Assembly (NCBI GenBank): GCA_002429615.1
Contig: DJAN01000288.1
Span: forward strand, 1 to 36,232
Origin: Lysobacteraceae bacterium UBA6001
GTDB taxonomy: Bacteria > Pseudomonadota > Gammaproteobacteria > Xanthomonadales > Xanthomonadaceae
Length of the DNA stretch: 36,232 nt
Reading direction: 5' to 3'
Shown here: positions 10,314-18,579 of the stretch, piece by piece
Layout of the letters: each line of letters opens with the position of its first letter
Numbering within the stretch: the first letter of the stretch is position 1
Translations under genes and position numbers: made by a program
The notes under the pieces: generated by a model
The model's database searches: none
What the model saw: the letters and a program-made list of their open reading frames with translations, nothing else
Told to the model about the DNA's origin: nothing

Positions 10314-10331
10314 CTAAGTAAAATTACTTAG
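10314..10331. promoter_or_regulatory. AT-rich palindrome upstream of the autotransporter gene
   Basis: CTAAGTAA-AA-TTACTTAG is a perfect palindrome with 8-base arms. It overlaps the stop codon of the LysR gene and lies about 80 bases before the autotransporter start, in the only AT-rich patch of the area. It may be an operator or part of the autotransporter promoter; a hairpin ending the LysR transcript is the alternative. Confidence 0.4.
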
Positions 10332-11224
10332 ATGCCGCGCCAGCGCAGCGCCTCCACCAGCAGCGCGAACGCCTGCGATGGCTGGCGCCGGCTCGGGTAA
10401 TAGAGGTGGTAGCCGGGGAACAGCGGGCACCAGTCGTCGAGCACCTGCAGCAGGCGGCCGTCGGTCAGGTGGGGCGCGGCGAGATCCTGCGGGATGTAGC
10501 CCAGGCCGAAGCCGGCAAGCGCGGCGTCGAGGATGCGGTCGATGCTGTTGAACACCAGCCGCCCTTCCACCCGCACGTTCAGCGCATGCGCGTCCTTCTC
10601 GAACTCCCAGGCATACAGGCCGCCGTGGGTGAGGAAGCGCAGGTTGATGCAGTCGTGCGCCACCAGGTCGCGCGGCGTGGTGATCGCCGGGCGGCCACGC
10701 AGATACTCGGCCGTACCCACCACCACCAGCCGCGTCGGCGGCCCGATCGGCGTGGCGATCATGTCCTGCGCCACCTGCTCACCCAGGCGGATGCCGGCAT
10801 CGAAGCGCTCGGCGACGATGTCGGTAAGCGAGGAGTCGCTGCTGATCTCGGCCTTCACTTCCGGATATTTCGCCAGGAACGGCCGCAGCACCGGCCACAG
10901 CACCGTGCGCGCGGCGTGCTCGCTGGTGGTGATGCGGATCGTGCCGCTCGGCGTATCGCGGAACTCGCCCAGCCCGAGCAGGGCCGCGTCGATGTTGTCG
11001 AAGTTGGGCGCCAGCGCCTGCAGCAAGCGTTCGCCGGCCTCGGTCGGCGAGACGCTGCGGGTGGTGCGGGTCAGCAGGCGCACGCCGAGGCGAGTTTCGA
11101 GCTGACGCATCGTGTGGCTGAGCGCCGATTGCGACACCCCCAGCCGGGCCGCGGCGCGGGTGAAGCTGCGTTCCTGCGCCACCAGCAGGAAGGACTGCAG
11201 GTCGTTGTAGTTCTCGCGATTCAC
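10328..11224 (-). CDS. LysR-family transcriptional regulator
   Basis: This is a 298-residue LysR regulator. A GTG start is chosen because GGGAG precedes it by six bases and the product (NRENYNDLQSFLLVAQERSFT) then begins like its relatives; an ATG 30 bases upstream (MIIPHQS) has no ribosome site. The winged helix-turn-helix is at about residues 5-62 (RAAARLGVSQSALSHTMRQLE, then LLTRTTRSVSPTEAG). The periplasmic-binding-protein-like effector domain follows to the end. It is divergent from the aldo/keto reductase at 11341, the classic LysR-target arrangement, so it probably controls the downstream reductase/cupin/dehydrogenase set. The inducer is unknown. Confidence 0.93.
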   Translation of the reverse strand: MNRENYNDLQSFLLVAQERSFTRAAARLGVSQSALSHTMRQLETRLGVRLLTRTTRSVSPTEAGERLLQALAPNFDNIDAALLGLGEFRDTPSGTIRITTSEHAARTVLWPVLRPFLAKYPEVKAEISSDSSLTDIVAERFDAGIRLGEQVAQDMIATPIGPPTRLVVVGTAEYLRGRPAITTPRDLVAHDCINLRFLTHGGLYAWEFEKDAHALNVRVEGRLVFNSIDRILDAALAGFGLGYIPQDLAAPHLTDGRLLQVLDDWCPLFPGYHLYYPSRRQPSQAFALLVEALRWRGI

Positions 11225-11259
11225 GACCGTCTCCCGGGATTGGTGAGGAATGATCATAA

Positions 11260-12321
<1,062 letters not shown>

Positions 12322-12398
12322 GCGTTCGCGCGTTCCTGTTGGCGCCGTGCCTGCTGGCGTTCGGCGCCGTCTCCCTTTCCGCTTCTCCCGGAGCTTCC

Positions 12399-12809
12399 AT
12401 GAAACTCATCCGCAACGGCAGCGTGCCGTCCGTGCAGGGCTCGCCTGATTACTTCACCGGCAAGGTGCGCATCGACATGCCCTTCAGCGGCAGCGGCGAG
12501 GCGCGCGTCAGTGGTGCCATCGTCACCTTCGAGCCCGGCGCGCGCACCGCCTGGCATACGCATCCACTCGGGCAGACGCTGATCGTCACCGCCGGCAAGG
12601 GCTGGACGCAGTGCGAGGGCGAGCCGGTGGTCGAGCTGCGTCCCGGTGACATCGTCTGGTGCCCGCCGGGTCATCGCCACTGGCATGGCGCCACGCCGGA
12701 CACCGCGATGACCCACGTCGCCATCGCCGAAGCACTCGATGGCAAGGTCGTCGACTGGCAGGAGCATGTCAGCGACGCCCAATACCTTGCTGGCCCGGCC
12801 GCCGACTGA
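12399..12809 (+). CDS. Single-domain manganese-type cupin (hydroxynitrile-lyase-like family)
   Basis: This is a 136-residue single cupin. From the ATG, which follows GGAG at a good distance, the metal-binding residues fall at H53, H55, Q59 and H94 (WHTHPLGQ and GHRHWH). That spacing and numbering match the small bacterial manganese cupins to which the Granulicella hydroxynitrile lyase belongs. Many members are annotated as quercetinase-like or carboxymuconolactone-associated cupins with unknown natural substrates, so hydroxynitrile lyase activity is not claimed. In-frame sequence upstream runs back to a TTG overlapping the previous stop and would add a signal-peptide-like segment (see findings). 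It lies between the reductase and the alcohol dehydrogenase and is probably cotranscribed. Confidence 0.87.
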   Translation: MKLIRNGSVPSVQGSPDYFTGKVRIDMPFSGSGEARVSGAIVTFEPGARTAWHTHPLGQTLIVTAGKGWTQCEGEPVVELRPGDIVWCPPGHRHWHGATPDTAMTHVAIAEALDGKVVDWQEHVSDAQYLAGPAAD

Positions 12810-12839
12810 GCCGATCACTTTTCCCAGGAGATTTGCCCC

Positions 12840-13856
12840 ATGCTCGCCACCGTCATGCATGCCCCCGGCGACGTCCGTTACGAGGAGCGTCCTGAACCGA
12901 AGATCCTCGCCCCGACCGACGCCATCATCCGCCTCACCGCCACCTGCATCTGTGGTTCCGACCTGTGGCCCTACTGCGGCCACAACGCCATCGCCGAACC
13001 GCTGGCGATGGGCCACGAATACTGCGGCGTGGTGATGGAGGTCGGCAGCGCGGTGAAGACCGTCAAGCCCGGCCAGTTCGTGGTGGGTTCGTTCTGCCTT
13101 TCCGACAACACCTGTCCGCACTGCCGCTTCGGCTTCCAGTCCTCCTGCGAGCAGCGCGAGTTCATGACCGGTGCGCAGGCGCCGCTGGCGCGGGTGCCGT
13201 TGGCCGACGGCACGCTGGTCGCCACGGCCGGCATGCCGGCGGACGACCTCATCCCCAGCCTGCTCGCCGCCTCCGACGTGCTTGGCACCGGTTGGTATGC
13301 CGCCGACGCGGCGCGCGTGCGGCCGGGATCGACCGTTGCCGTGGTGGGCGATGGCGCGGTTGGCCTGATGGGCGTGCTGGCGGCCAAGCAGATGGGCGCC
13401 GAACGCATCATCGCGATGAGCCGGCACAAGCCGCGCCAGGAACTGGCGTTGGAATATGGCGCCACCGACATCGTGATCCAGCGTGGCGAGGAAGGTGCGG
13501 CGGAGATCAAGAAGCTGACCCGTGGCGTCGGCGCTGACTCGGTGCTGGAGTGCGTGGGCACGCGCGAGTCGATGCAGCAGGCGATCCACGCCACCCGTCC
13601 GGGCGGCATGATCGGCTACGTGGGCGTGCCGCACGGCGTGGAGCTGGACGGCCAGTCGCTGTTCTTCTCGCAGACCGGCATGCTGGGCGGGCCGGCGCCG
13701 GTGCGGCGCTTCCTGCCGCATCTGATGGATCTGATCATGACCCGCCAGATCAACCCCGGAAAGGTGTTCGACCTCTCGCTGCCGTTGGCCGACGTGGCCG
13801 AAGGCTATCGCGCGATGGACGAGCGGCGGGCGATCAAGGTGCTGCTGCGGCCGTAG
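12840..13856 (+). CDS. Zinc-dependent alcohol dehydrogenase
   Basis: This is a 338-residue medium-chain dehydrogenase. C38 (CICGSDLW) with H59 and E60 (GHEYCG) forms the catalytic zinc site. C86, C92, C95 and C103 match the structural zinc lobe. The Rossmann segment is VAVVGDGAVGLMGV. The ATG follows CAGGAG. The overall sequence (HAPGDVRYEERPEPKI and the conserved GMLGGPAPVRRFLP end) is typical of the IMP-dehydrogenase-like Tdh/zinc ADH relatives found next to aldo/keto reductases. It is the last gene of the 11341-13856 cluster and ends just before a bidirectional hairpin. NAD or NADP preference is not evident. Confidence 0.93.
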   Translation: MLATVMHAPGDVRYEERPEPKILAPTDAIIRLTATCICGSDLWPYCGHNAIAEPLAMGHEYCGVVMEVGSAVKTVKPGQFVVGSFCLSDNTCPHCRFGFQSSCEQREFMTGAQAPLARVPLADGTLVATAGMPADDLIPSLLAASDVLGTGWYAADAARVRPGSTVAVVGDGAVGLMGVLAAKQMGAERIIAMSRHKPRQELALEYGATDIVIQRGEEGAAEIKKLTRGVGADSVLECVGTRESMQQAIHATRPGGMIGYVGVPHGVELDGQSLFFSQTGMLGGPAPVRRFLPHLMDLIMTRQINPGKVFDLSLPLADVAEGYRAMDERRAIKVLLRP

Positions 13857-13867
13857 AGGGCACCAGC

Positions 13868-13897
13868 GGTTGTGTGGCCCAACGGGGCCGCACAACC
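13868..13897. terminator. Bidirectional terminator-like hairpin
   Basis: The stem GGTTGTG...CACAACC continues through GGCCC-AACG-GGGCC with a single bulge. It sits exactly between two convergent genes (alcohol dehydrogenase and membrane protein), 12 bases after the first stop, which fits a shared terminator. Confidence 0.6.
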
Positions 13898-13902
13898 CCC
13901 GC

Positions 13903-14364
13903 TCAAGGCGCGCTCGCGGGCAACTCCGGCGGGGTCGTCCGGCGCAGACGATGCCAGGCGAACGTGCCGATGACGCCCTGCGTGTAGAGGTAGATGAAGA
14001 TCAGTGCCATCGGAATGCCGCTGACGACGCTGATGCGGCCGGTGGCGCTGGCCGAGACCACCATGTACTGAAGCACCTTCGACAGCAGGAAATACGCCAG
14101 CAGGATCACCGCGCAGGTCCGGCTGCGGCGATGCATGCCGAAGGCCAGGCCCAGCAGCAGCAATACATCGAGGATGCTGAAGGCGGTCACGCCGGCCAAG
14201 GATTTGCCCAGCATCGCGACGACGCTGAACACCGCGGTGATGCCTGCCGAGGCCAGCGCGGCGCCCCAGCCCATGCGGATCTTCTTCTCCGCCGCGGCCT
14301 GCTCGGGCGTGGTGCGCGTACGGAATACGAGTGCGGCCGCATCTTGCGGCGATTCGGTGTTCAT
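13903..14364 (-). CDS. Small membrane protein of unknown function
   Basis: The 153-residue product starts at MNTESPQDAA, chosen because AAAGGA precedes the ATG; a longer frame to 14430 lacks this. A polar N-terminus (about 1-35) is followed by four hydrophobic segments: about 36-55 (ALASAGITAVFSVVAML), 58-78 (TAFSILDVLLLLGLAFGM), 83-100 (TCAVILLAYFLLSKVL) and 118-138 (GIPMALIFIYLYTQGVIGTF). It is therefore an inner-membrane protein with four predicted helices. No catalytic motif is recognised. It is convergent with the alcohol dehydrogenase and appears monocistronic. Confidence 0.8.
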   Translation of the reverse strand: MNTESPQDAAALVFRTRTTPEQAAAEKKIRMGWGAALASAGITAVFSVVAMLGKSLAGVTAFSILDVLLLLGLAFGMHRRSRTCAVILLAYFLLSKVLQYMVVSASATGRISVVSGIPMALIFIYLYTQGVIGTFAWHRLRRTTPPELPASAP

Positions 14365-14454
14365 CGTCCTTTCCCCTGTGTGCGCCGCGGGCGGAAGCCG
14401 GTGGCGCATCGAGTATGGCATGGCCGCCACGGCCGGCGGCCATGCCCGGGGGGC

Positions 14455-14748
14455 TCATGCGGCGGTGAGCAGTTCGACCTGGCGGTCGCGCAGCAGTGGC
14501 ACGATGCGCGCGGCGACCAGCTCGCGGTAATGCGCCGAGTCGCGATGGGCATCGATCGCCGCGCGGTCGCGGTAGCGTTCGACAATCGTGATGCGCTGGC
14601 CGTCGTCGAGGCCGCGCAGCACCTCGTAGCCCAGGCAGCCCGGCTCTTCGAGCGTGCGCTGGCGCAGTGCCGGCAACAGCGCCAGCACCTCGTCGATGGC
14701 CTCCTCCGCTACCTGCCAACGTGCGATCACCACGATCGGCGTGCTCAT
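14455..14748 (-). CDS. Antibiotic biosynthesis monooxygenase (ABM) domain protein
   Basis: This is a 97-residue ferredoxin-like fold protein of the ABM/YgiN type. Family features are the opening strand IVVIARWQV, the PGCLGYEVLRG strand, the ITIVERYRD strand and the helix AHRDSAHYREL. Such proteins are quinol or anthrone monooxygenases, or act as small stress enzymes. Its ATG overlaps the stop of the DJ-1/PfpI gene by four bases (ATGA), so the two are translationally coupled. The pairing suggests a role in handling quinones or reactive carbonyls; the substrate is unknown. Confidence 0.9.
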   Translation of the reverse strand: MSTPIVVIARWQVAEEAIDEVLALLPALRQRTLEEPGCLGYEVLRGLDDGQRITIVERYRDRAAIDAHRDSAHYRELVAARIVPLLRDRQVELLTAA

Positions 14749-15422
14749 GCCTGCTTCTCCAGCGCTTCGACGATCACCCGCGCCAGCGGGCCGGCGGAGG
14801 CGGGGTTCTGGCCGGTCATCAGGCGCCCGTCCACGACCACGCGCGACTGCCAGTCGGCGGTGGATTCGTACAGCGCACCTTCCTCGCGCAGCGCGGTTTC
14901 CAGGTCGAACGGCACGTCGGCCCGCGCATAGCCATCCTCTTCCGAACGCGAGAAGGACGTGAGGTGGCGGCCTTCGACCAGCGGCGTGCCATCGGCGAGC
15001 TTGACCCCGAGCAGCGCGGACGGCCCGTGGCACACCGCGGCCACTATCATGCCGGCGTCCCAGGCCTGGCGGATCGTCGCCTGCACGTCGGCATTGCCGG
15101 TGACATCGACCATCGGGCCCAGGCCGCCGGGCACGAACACCGCGTCGTAGTCGCGCACATCCACTTCGGACAGCTTGCGGCTGTGCGCCATGCGCCGGAT
15201 CGACTTGCTGTCGCGGAACGCGCGCTGCGCCGGGTCGTTGTCGTCGTAGCCATCCGAGGAGGGCGCGCCGCCGAGGGGCGAGGCGTACTCGACGGCGATG
15301 CCGGCGGCATCGAAGACTTCGAACGGGTGCGCCACCTCGGGGAAGAAGTAGCCGGTGGGGCGATGCTTCGGGCCGATCTCGTGCGCGTTTGTCAGGATAA
15401 ACAGGACATGCTTGACGCTCAT
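14745..15422 (-). CDS. DJ-1/PfpI family protein (Hsp31-like, type 1 glutamine amidotransferase fold)
   Basis: This 225-residue protein belongs to the YDR533C/Hsp31-like branch. The nucleophile elbow is AAVCHGPSALL with C131 and H132, and a glutamate in FFPEV (E29) is in the position expected for the acidic partner. The start MSVKHVLFILTN is set by AAGGAGAG; upstream in-frame sequence to 15536 is intergenic. Members act as glyoxalase III, protein or nucleotide deglycases or chaperones; which applies here cannot be decided. It is first in a two-gene operon with the ABM protein and divergent from a LysR gene. Confidence 0.93.
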   Translation of the reverse strand: MSVKHVLFILTNAHEIGPKHRPTGYFFPEVAHPFEVFDAAGIAVEYASPLGGAPSSDGYDDNDPAQRAFRDSKSIRRMAHSRKLSEVDVRDYDAVFVPGGLGPMVDVTGNADVQATIRQAWDAGMIVAAVCHGPSALLGVKLADGTPLVEGRHLTSFSRSEEDGYARADVPFDLETALREEGALYESTADWQSRVVVDGRLMTGQNPASAGPLARVIVEALEKQA

Positions 15423-15519
15423 GACACTCTCCTTGGCTTGGCTGGGTCCGCGAAACTGCGGACAGGAGAGACGATAGGCCGCGGAAAGGCGGGCCAGTAG
15501 ACGCGCGGAGACTGACGGA

Positions 15520-15541
15520 TTGTAAAATCCACTCATACAAT
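15520..15541 (+). promoter_or_regulatory. Probable LysR operator and promoter in the divergent intergenic region
   Basis: The inverted repeat GATTGTA-N11-TACAATC (15518-15542) has perfect 7-base arms. Its right arm forms a good -10 box (TACAAT, 15536-15541) for the LysR gene at 15557, with CTGACG 18 bases upstream as a possible -35. The site lies between divergent genes and fits LysR autoregulation plus control of the DJ-1 operon. Confidence 0.6.
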
Positions 15542-15556
15542 CATGAGGCCGCGGCG

Positions 15557-16450
15557 ATGCCCCTGCTGGACGAATTGCGCGCCATGGCGGTGTTCGCCAC
15601 GGTGGTTCGCTGTGGCAGCTTCGCCGCCGCCGCGCGCGAGCTCGGCTTGACCCGTGCGGTGGTCAGTCACCATGTCGGTGCGCTGGAAGCACGTCTCGGG
15701 GTGCCGTTGGCGCAGCGCAGCACCCGCAGTTTCAGCCTGACGCCGGCGGGTGAGGCATTCCGCGTGCACTGCGAGCGGTTGCTCGACGAGGCGCACGACG
15801 GCCTGCGCGGCATGGAACTGCTGCGTGCCGAGCCACGCGGCGAAGTGCGGCTGACCTGCTCGCACCATTTCGGCAACAAGCGCATCCTGCCCGCGCTGCT
15901 GGCATTCCGCCGGCGCTATCCGGCGATCCGCCTGCATATCGCGATGGGCGATGCCAACATCGACCTGGTGCAACAGGGCGTGGATCTCGCGGTGCGCGCG
16001 GGGCCGTTGCCGGATTCCAACCTGTATGCCCGGCCGCTGGTACACGAGGCGACGATGCTGTGCGCCTCGCCGGCCTACGTGCGCCGCTTCGGCATGCCGG
16101 CCAGCGTGGAGGAACTGCGGCAGCATCGCTGGGTGGTGTATCCGCCCAGCCAGCGTTCGCTGCAGGTGCGCGATGCCGGGCGGCCGGTGGACGTACCGGT
16201 ACACGGTGACGTCGTCACCGATAGCGCGGTGTCGCGCCTGGCCTTCGTGCTCGCCGGCGAGGGCATCGCCCGACTGCCGGCCTATGATGCCGCGGCACCG
16301 TTGGCGGCTGGCGAACTGGTGCGGGTGCTGCCGGAGGTGGCGACGGCGCCGCTGGACATCTTCCTGGTGCACTCGCGGCGGATCGGGCCGAGCGCGCGTC
16401 TGCTGCGTGATTTCCTGCTCGACACGGTGAGCGAGAACGCCGCCGCCTGA
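15557..16450 (+). CDS. LysR-family transcriptional regulator
   Basis: This is a 297-residue LysR regulator of the CrgA/AaeR-like group. The helix-turn-helix is at about residues 5-62 (FATVVRCGSFAAAARELGLTRAV, then LAQRSTRSFSLTPAG). The effector domain begins near GEVRLTCSHHFGNKRILPAL and ends with HSRRIGPSARLLRDFLL. The gene is divergent from the DJ-1/ABM operon, with a LysR-type inverted repeat between them, so that operon is its likely target. No effector can be inferred from the sequence. Confidence 0.94.
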   Translation: MPLLDELRAMAVFATVVRCGSFAAAARELGLTRAVVSHHVGALEARLGVPLAQRSTRSFSLTPAGEAFRVHCERLLDEAHDGLRGMELLRAEPRGEVRLTCSHHFGNKRILPALLAFRRRYPAIRLHIAMGDANIDLVQQGVDLAVRAGPLPDSNLYARPLVHEATMLCASPAYVRRFGMPASVEELRQHRWVVYPPSQRSLQVRDAGRPVDVPVHGDVVTDSAVSRLAFVLAGEGIARLPAYDAAAPLAAGELVRVLPEVATAPLDIFLVHSRRIGPSARLLRDFLLDTVSENAAA

Positions 16451-16459
16451 CGCATGGCG

Positions 16460-17389
16460 TCAGTGCGAGGACACGTAGCGCGCGTCCGCCTGCGCCGGGG
16501 GCAGGGCGAACTGGTCGCGCATGCGCCGTACTTCCTGCAGCGGCGACAGGCCGAACAGCCGCTTGAATTCGCGGCTGAACTGAGAGGGGCTCCCATAGCC
16601 CACCGCATGGCAGGCCGCGTCGGCGGTCATCCCTTCGCGCACCATCAGCAGCCGCCCCTGGTGCAGGCGGATCGACTTGAGGTACTGCATCGGCGAGGTG
16701 CAGGTCACCGCCTTGAAGTGTGCGTGGAAGGACGGTGTGCTCATGCCCGCCTCGTGCGCGAGTTGCGCCACGTCCAGCGCATGCGCGTAGGTGGCATGGA
16801 TGCGCTGCAAGGCGCGCCCGATCCGGCCGAAATGGCCCTGCATCGCCAGCGCCGCGCGCAGCGTGGGCCCTTGCGGGCCGGTGAGCACGCGGAAGTAGAG
16901 CTCGCGCAGCAGCTGTGGGCCGAGGATTGCGGCCTCCGCTGGCCGTGCGAGTGACTGCAGCAGCCGCCGCACCGACAGCCGCATGTCATCGTCCATCGGG
17001 CTGGACACCATGCTGCGTGCCGCCTCGGCCGATGTCGCGCCCTGCTGGCGGTCGATCTCCAGCATCAGCGCCGCCGCCAGCGCGAAGTCCAGGTGCAGGT
17101 AGAGCGCCAGCAGCGGATGCGCGGGCGAAGCCTCGGTCTCCATCGTGAAAGGCACCGGCACCGAGACCGCCAGGTACTGGTCCGCGTCGTACACGTAGGT
17201 GTGCTGGCCAAAGTGGCCGCGCTTGCTGCCCTGGCAGACGATCACGATGCCGGGATCGTAGAGCACCGGCGTCTGCGCCAGCGGCCGGTCCGAGCGCAGC
17301 AGGCGCACACCGGGCAGGGCGGTCAGGGTGTAGCCCTCGCGGGGCGCGAGCGCCTGGACCAGGGCGGCGAGCGGGAGGCTGGGGCTCAT
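16460..17389 (-). CDS. AraC-family transcriptional regulator
   Basis: This is a 309-residue regulator with an N-terminal AraC_N-type cupin arm (about 1-190; PVLYDPGIVIVCQGSK and HTYVYDADQYLAVSVPVPF) and a C-terminal double helix-turn-helix (about 205-290; LDVAQLAHEAGMSTPSFHAHFK and ACHAVGYGSPSQFSREFKRLFG). The ATG at 17389 is chosen over a TTG four codons upstream; neither has a clear ribosome site. It is divergent from the short-chain dehydrogenase at 17479 across an 89-base gap. This AraC_N type is commonly found beside oxidoreductases that it controls, so the dehydrogenase is the likely target. Confidence 0.93.
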   Translation of the reverse strand: MSPSLPLAALVQALAPREGYTLTALPGVRLLRSDRPLAQTPVLYDPGIVIVCQGSKRGHFGQHTYVYDADQYLAVSVPVPFTMETEASPAHPLLALYLHLDFALAAALMLEIDRQQGATSAEAARSMVSSPMDDDMRLSVRRLLQSLARPAEAAILGPQLLRELYFRVLTGPQGPTLRAALAMQGHFGRIGRALQRIHATYAHALDVAQLAHEAGMSTPSFHAHFKAVTCTSPMQYLKSIRLHQGRLLMVREGMTADAACHAVGYGSPSQFSREFKRLFGLSPLQEVRRMRDQFALPPAQADARYVSSH

Positions 17390-17478
17390 AGGAATGGGCA
17401 AGAATGTGAGGGTTATCGGCCTGTTGTCGCGTCGGCCGCCTTTCTATTGTGCACCTCCCCCTTTCAAGCAGGTGCCCC

Positions 17479-18312
17479 ATGGCGAAGACCAAGCTCCTTC
17501 TCATCACCGGTGTCAGCAGTGGCTTCGGCCGCGCACTGGCGCAGGTGGCGCTGGCCACCGGACACCGCGTGGTGGGCACGCTGCGCGATGCCGGCGCGGT
17601 CGCGGCGTTCGAAGCGCTGGCGCCTGGCCGCGCGTTCGGCCGCGTGCTCGATGTCACCGACTTCGACGCCATCGCGCCGATGGTGGATGCCGTCGATGCC
17701 ACCGTCGGGCCGATCGACGTGCTGGTCAACAACGCCGGCTATGGCCACGAAGGCGTGCTGGAGGAATCTCCGCTGGCGGAAATGCGCCAACAATTCGACG
17801 TCAACGTGTTCGGCGCGGTAGCGATGATGCGCGCGGTGTTGCCGCATATGCGCGCGCGCCGCGCCGGGCACATCATCAACATCACCTCGATGGGCGGCTT
17901 CATCACCCTGCCGGGCATCGCGTACTACTGCGGCAGCAAGTTCGCGCTGGAAGGCATCAGCGAGGCGCTGGGCCTGGAGGTGCGGCATCTGGGCATCCAT
18001 GTCACCGCGGTGGCGCCGGGCTCGTTCCGTACCGACTGGGCGGGGCGCTCGATGGTGCGCACGCCACGCGCGATTGCCGACTACGACAGCGTGTTCGACC
18101 CGGTCCGCGCGCGGCGGCAGGCGGTGAGCGGCCAGCAGCTGGGCGACCCGGCGAAGGCCGCACTGGCGATGCTGCAGCTGATCGACAGTGACGCGCCACC
18201 CGCGCATCTGCTGCTGGGGAGTGATGCGCTGGCGTTGGTGCGGACCAAGCTGGAGGCGCTGGCGGAGGGCTTCACCCAGTGGGAGGCATTGACCCGCTCG
18301 ACCGATGGTTGA
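17479..18312 (+). CDS. Short-chain dehydrogenase/reductase
   Basis: This is a 277-residue classical/extended-type SDR. The nucleotide site is TGVSSGFG (about residues 10-17), NNAGYG is at 85-89, the catalytic serine is in NITSMGG (S137), and Y150 and K154 (YCGSK) complete the active site. The C-terminal half (PGSFRTDWAGRSM) and length resemble the YusZ/retinol-dehydrogenase-like group that follows AraC_N regulators. The ATG at the GTGCCCC context is chosen; a GTG 30 bases upstream is an alternative. Cofactor and substrate are not determined. Confidence 0.93.
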   Translation: MAKTKLLLITGVSSGFGRALAQVALATGHRVVGTLRDAGAVAAFEALAPGRAFGRVLDVTDFDAIAPMVDAVDATVGPIDVLVNNAGYGHEGVLEESPLAEMRQQFDVNVFGAVAMMRAVLPHMRARRAGHIINITSMGGFITLPGIAYYCGSKFALEGISEALGLEVRHLGIHVTAVAPGSFRTDWAGRSMVRTPRAIADYDSVFDPVRARRQAVSGQQLGDPAKAALAMLQLIDSDAPPAHLLLGSDALALVRTKLEALAEGFTQWEALTRSTDG

Positions 18313-18319
18313 TGGCGGA

Positions 18320-18345
18320 TATATGAATCGTATACGATTCATATA
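18320..18345. promoter_or_regulatory. Perfect 26-bp palindrome, probable operator of the ParD-like/map operon
   Basis: The half-site TATATGAATCGTA is followed directly by its exact reverse complement, with no spacer. The palindrome ends 21 bases before the ParD-like start and contains AT-rich -10-like sequence. Ribbon-helix-helix antitoxin-type proteins usually bind such sites in their own promoters, so autoregulation is the natural reading. Confidence 0.7.
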
Positions 18346-18366
18346 CACCCACTTGAGCGCCTCGAC

Positions 18367-18579
18367 ATGGGCATCGTGAACATCGATGACGAGCTGCACG
18401 ACCAGCTGCGTCGCGCCTGCACCGTGACCAGCCGGTCGATCAACGCGCAGGCCAACTTCTGGATCAAGGTTGGCATGCTGTGCGAGATGCACCCGGACCT
18501 GAGCTTCCAGGAGATCGTCGCCAACGAGCTGCGGATGGCGGGCGTGCAGCCGCAACCGATACGGGCGGGGCGGGCGTGA
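18367..18579 (+). CDS. ParD-like family protein (ribbon-helix-helix antitoxin-like)
   Basis: This 70-residue protein belongs to the ParD_like family. The short strand GIVNIDDELHDQL, then RACTVTSRSINAQANFWIKVGMLCEMHP, match the ribbon-helix-helix plus helix pattern of that family. Instead of a ParE toxin it is followed by a methionine aminopeptidase gene, whose GTG start overlaps its TGA (GTGA). A 26-bp perfect palindrome lies directly upstream. The likely role is repression of its own operon; antitoxin function is only suggested by the family name. Confidence 0.85.
   Translation: MGIVNIDDELHDQLRRACTVTSRSINAQANFWIKVGMLCEMHPDLSFQEIVANELRMAGVQPQPIRAGRA

Noticed and set aside
6918..10331. Long plus-strand open frame (over 1100 codons) opposite the autotransporter
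   Set aside because: It is arginine/glycine/alanine-rich with no domain logic and lies fully antisense to a protein with signal peptide, linker and barrel. High GC produces such shadow frames; the same holds for frames at 3005-5416 (+), 1129-2922 (-) and 31202-33376 (-).
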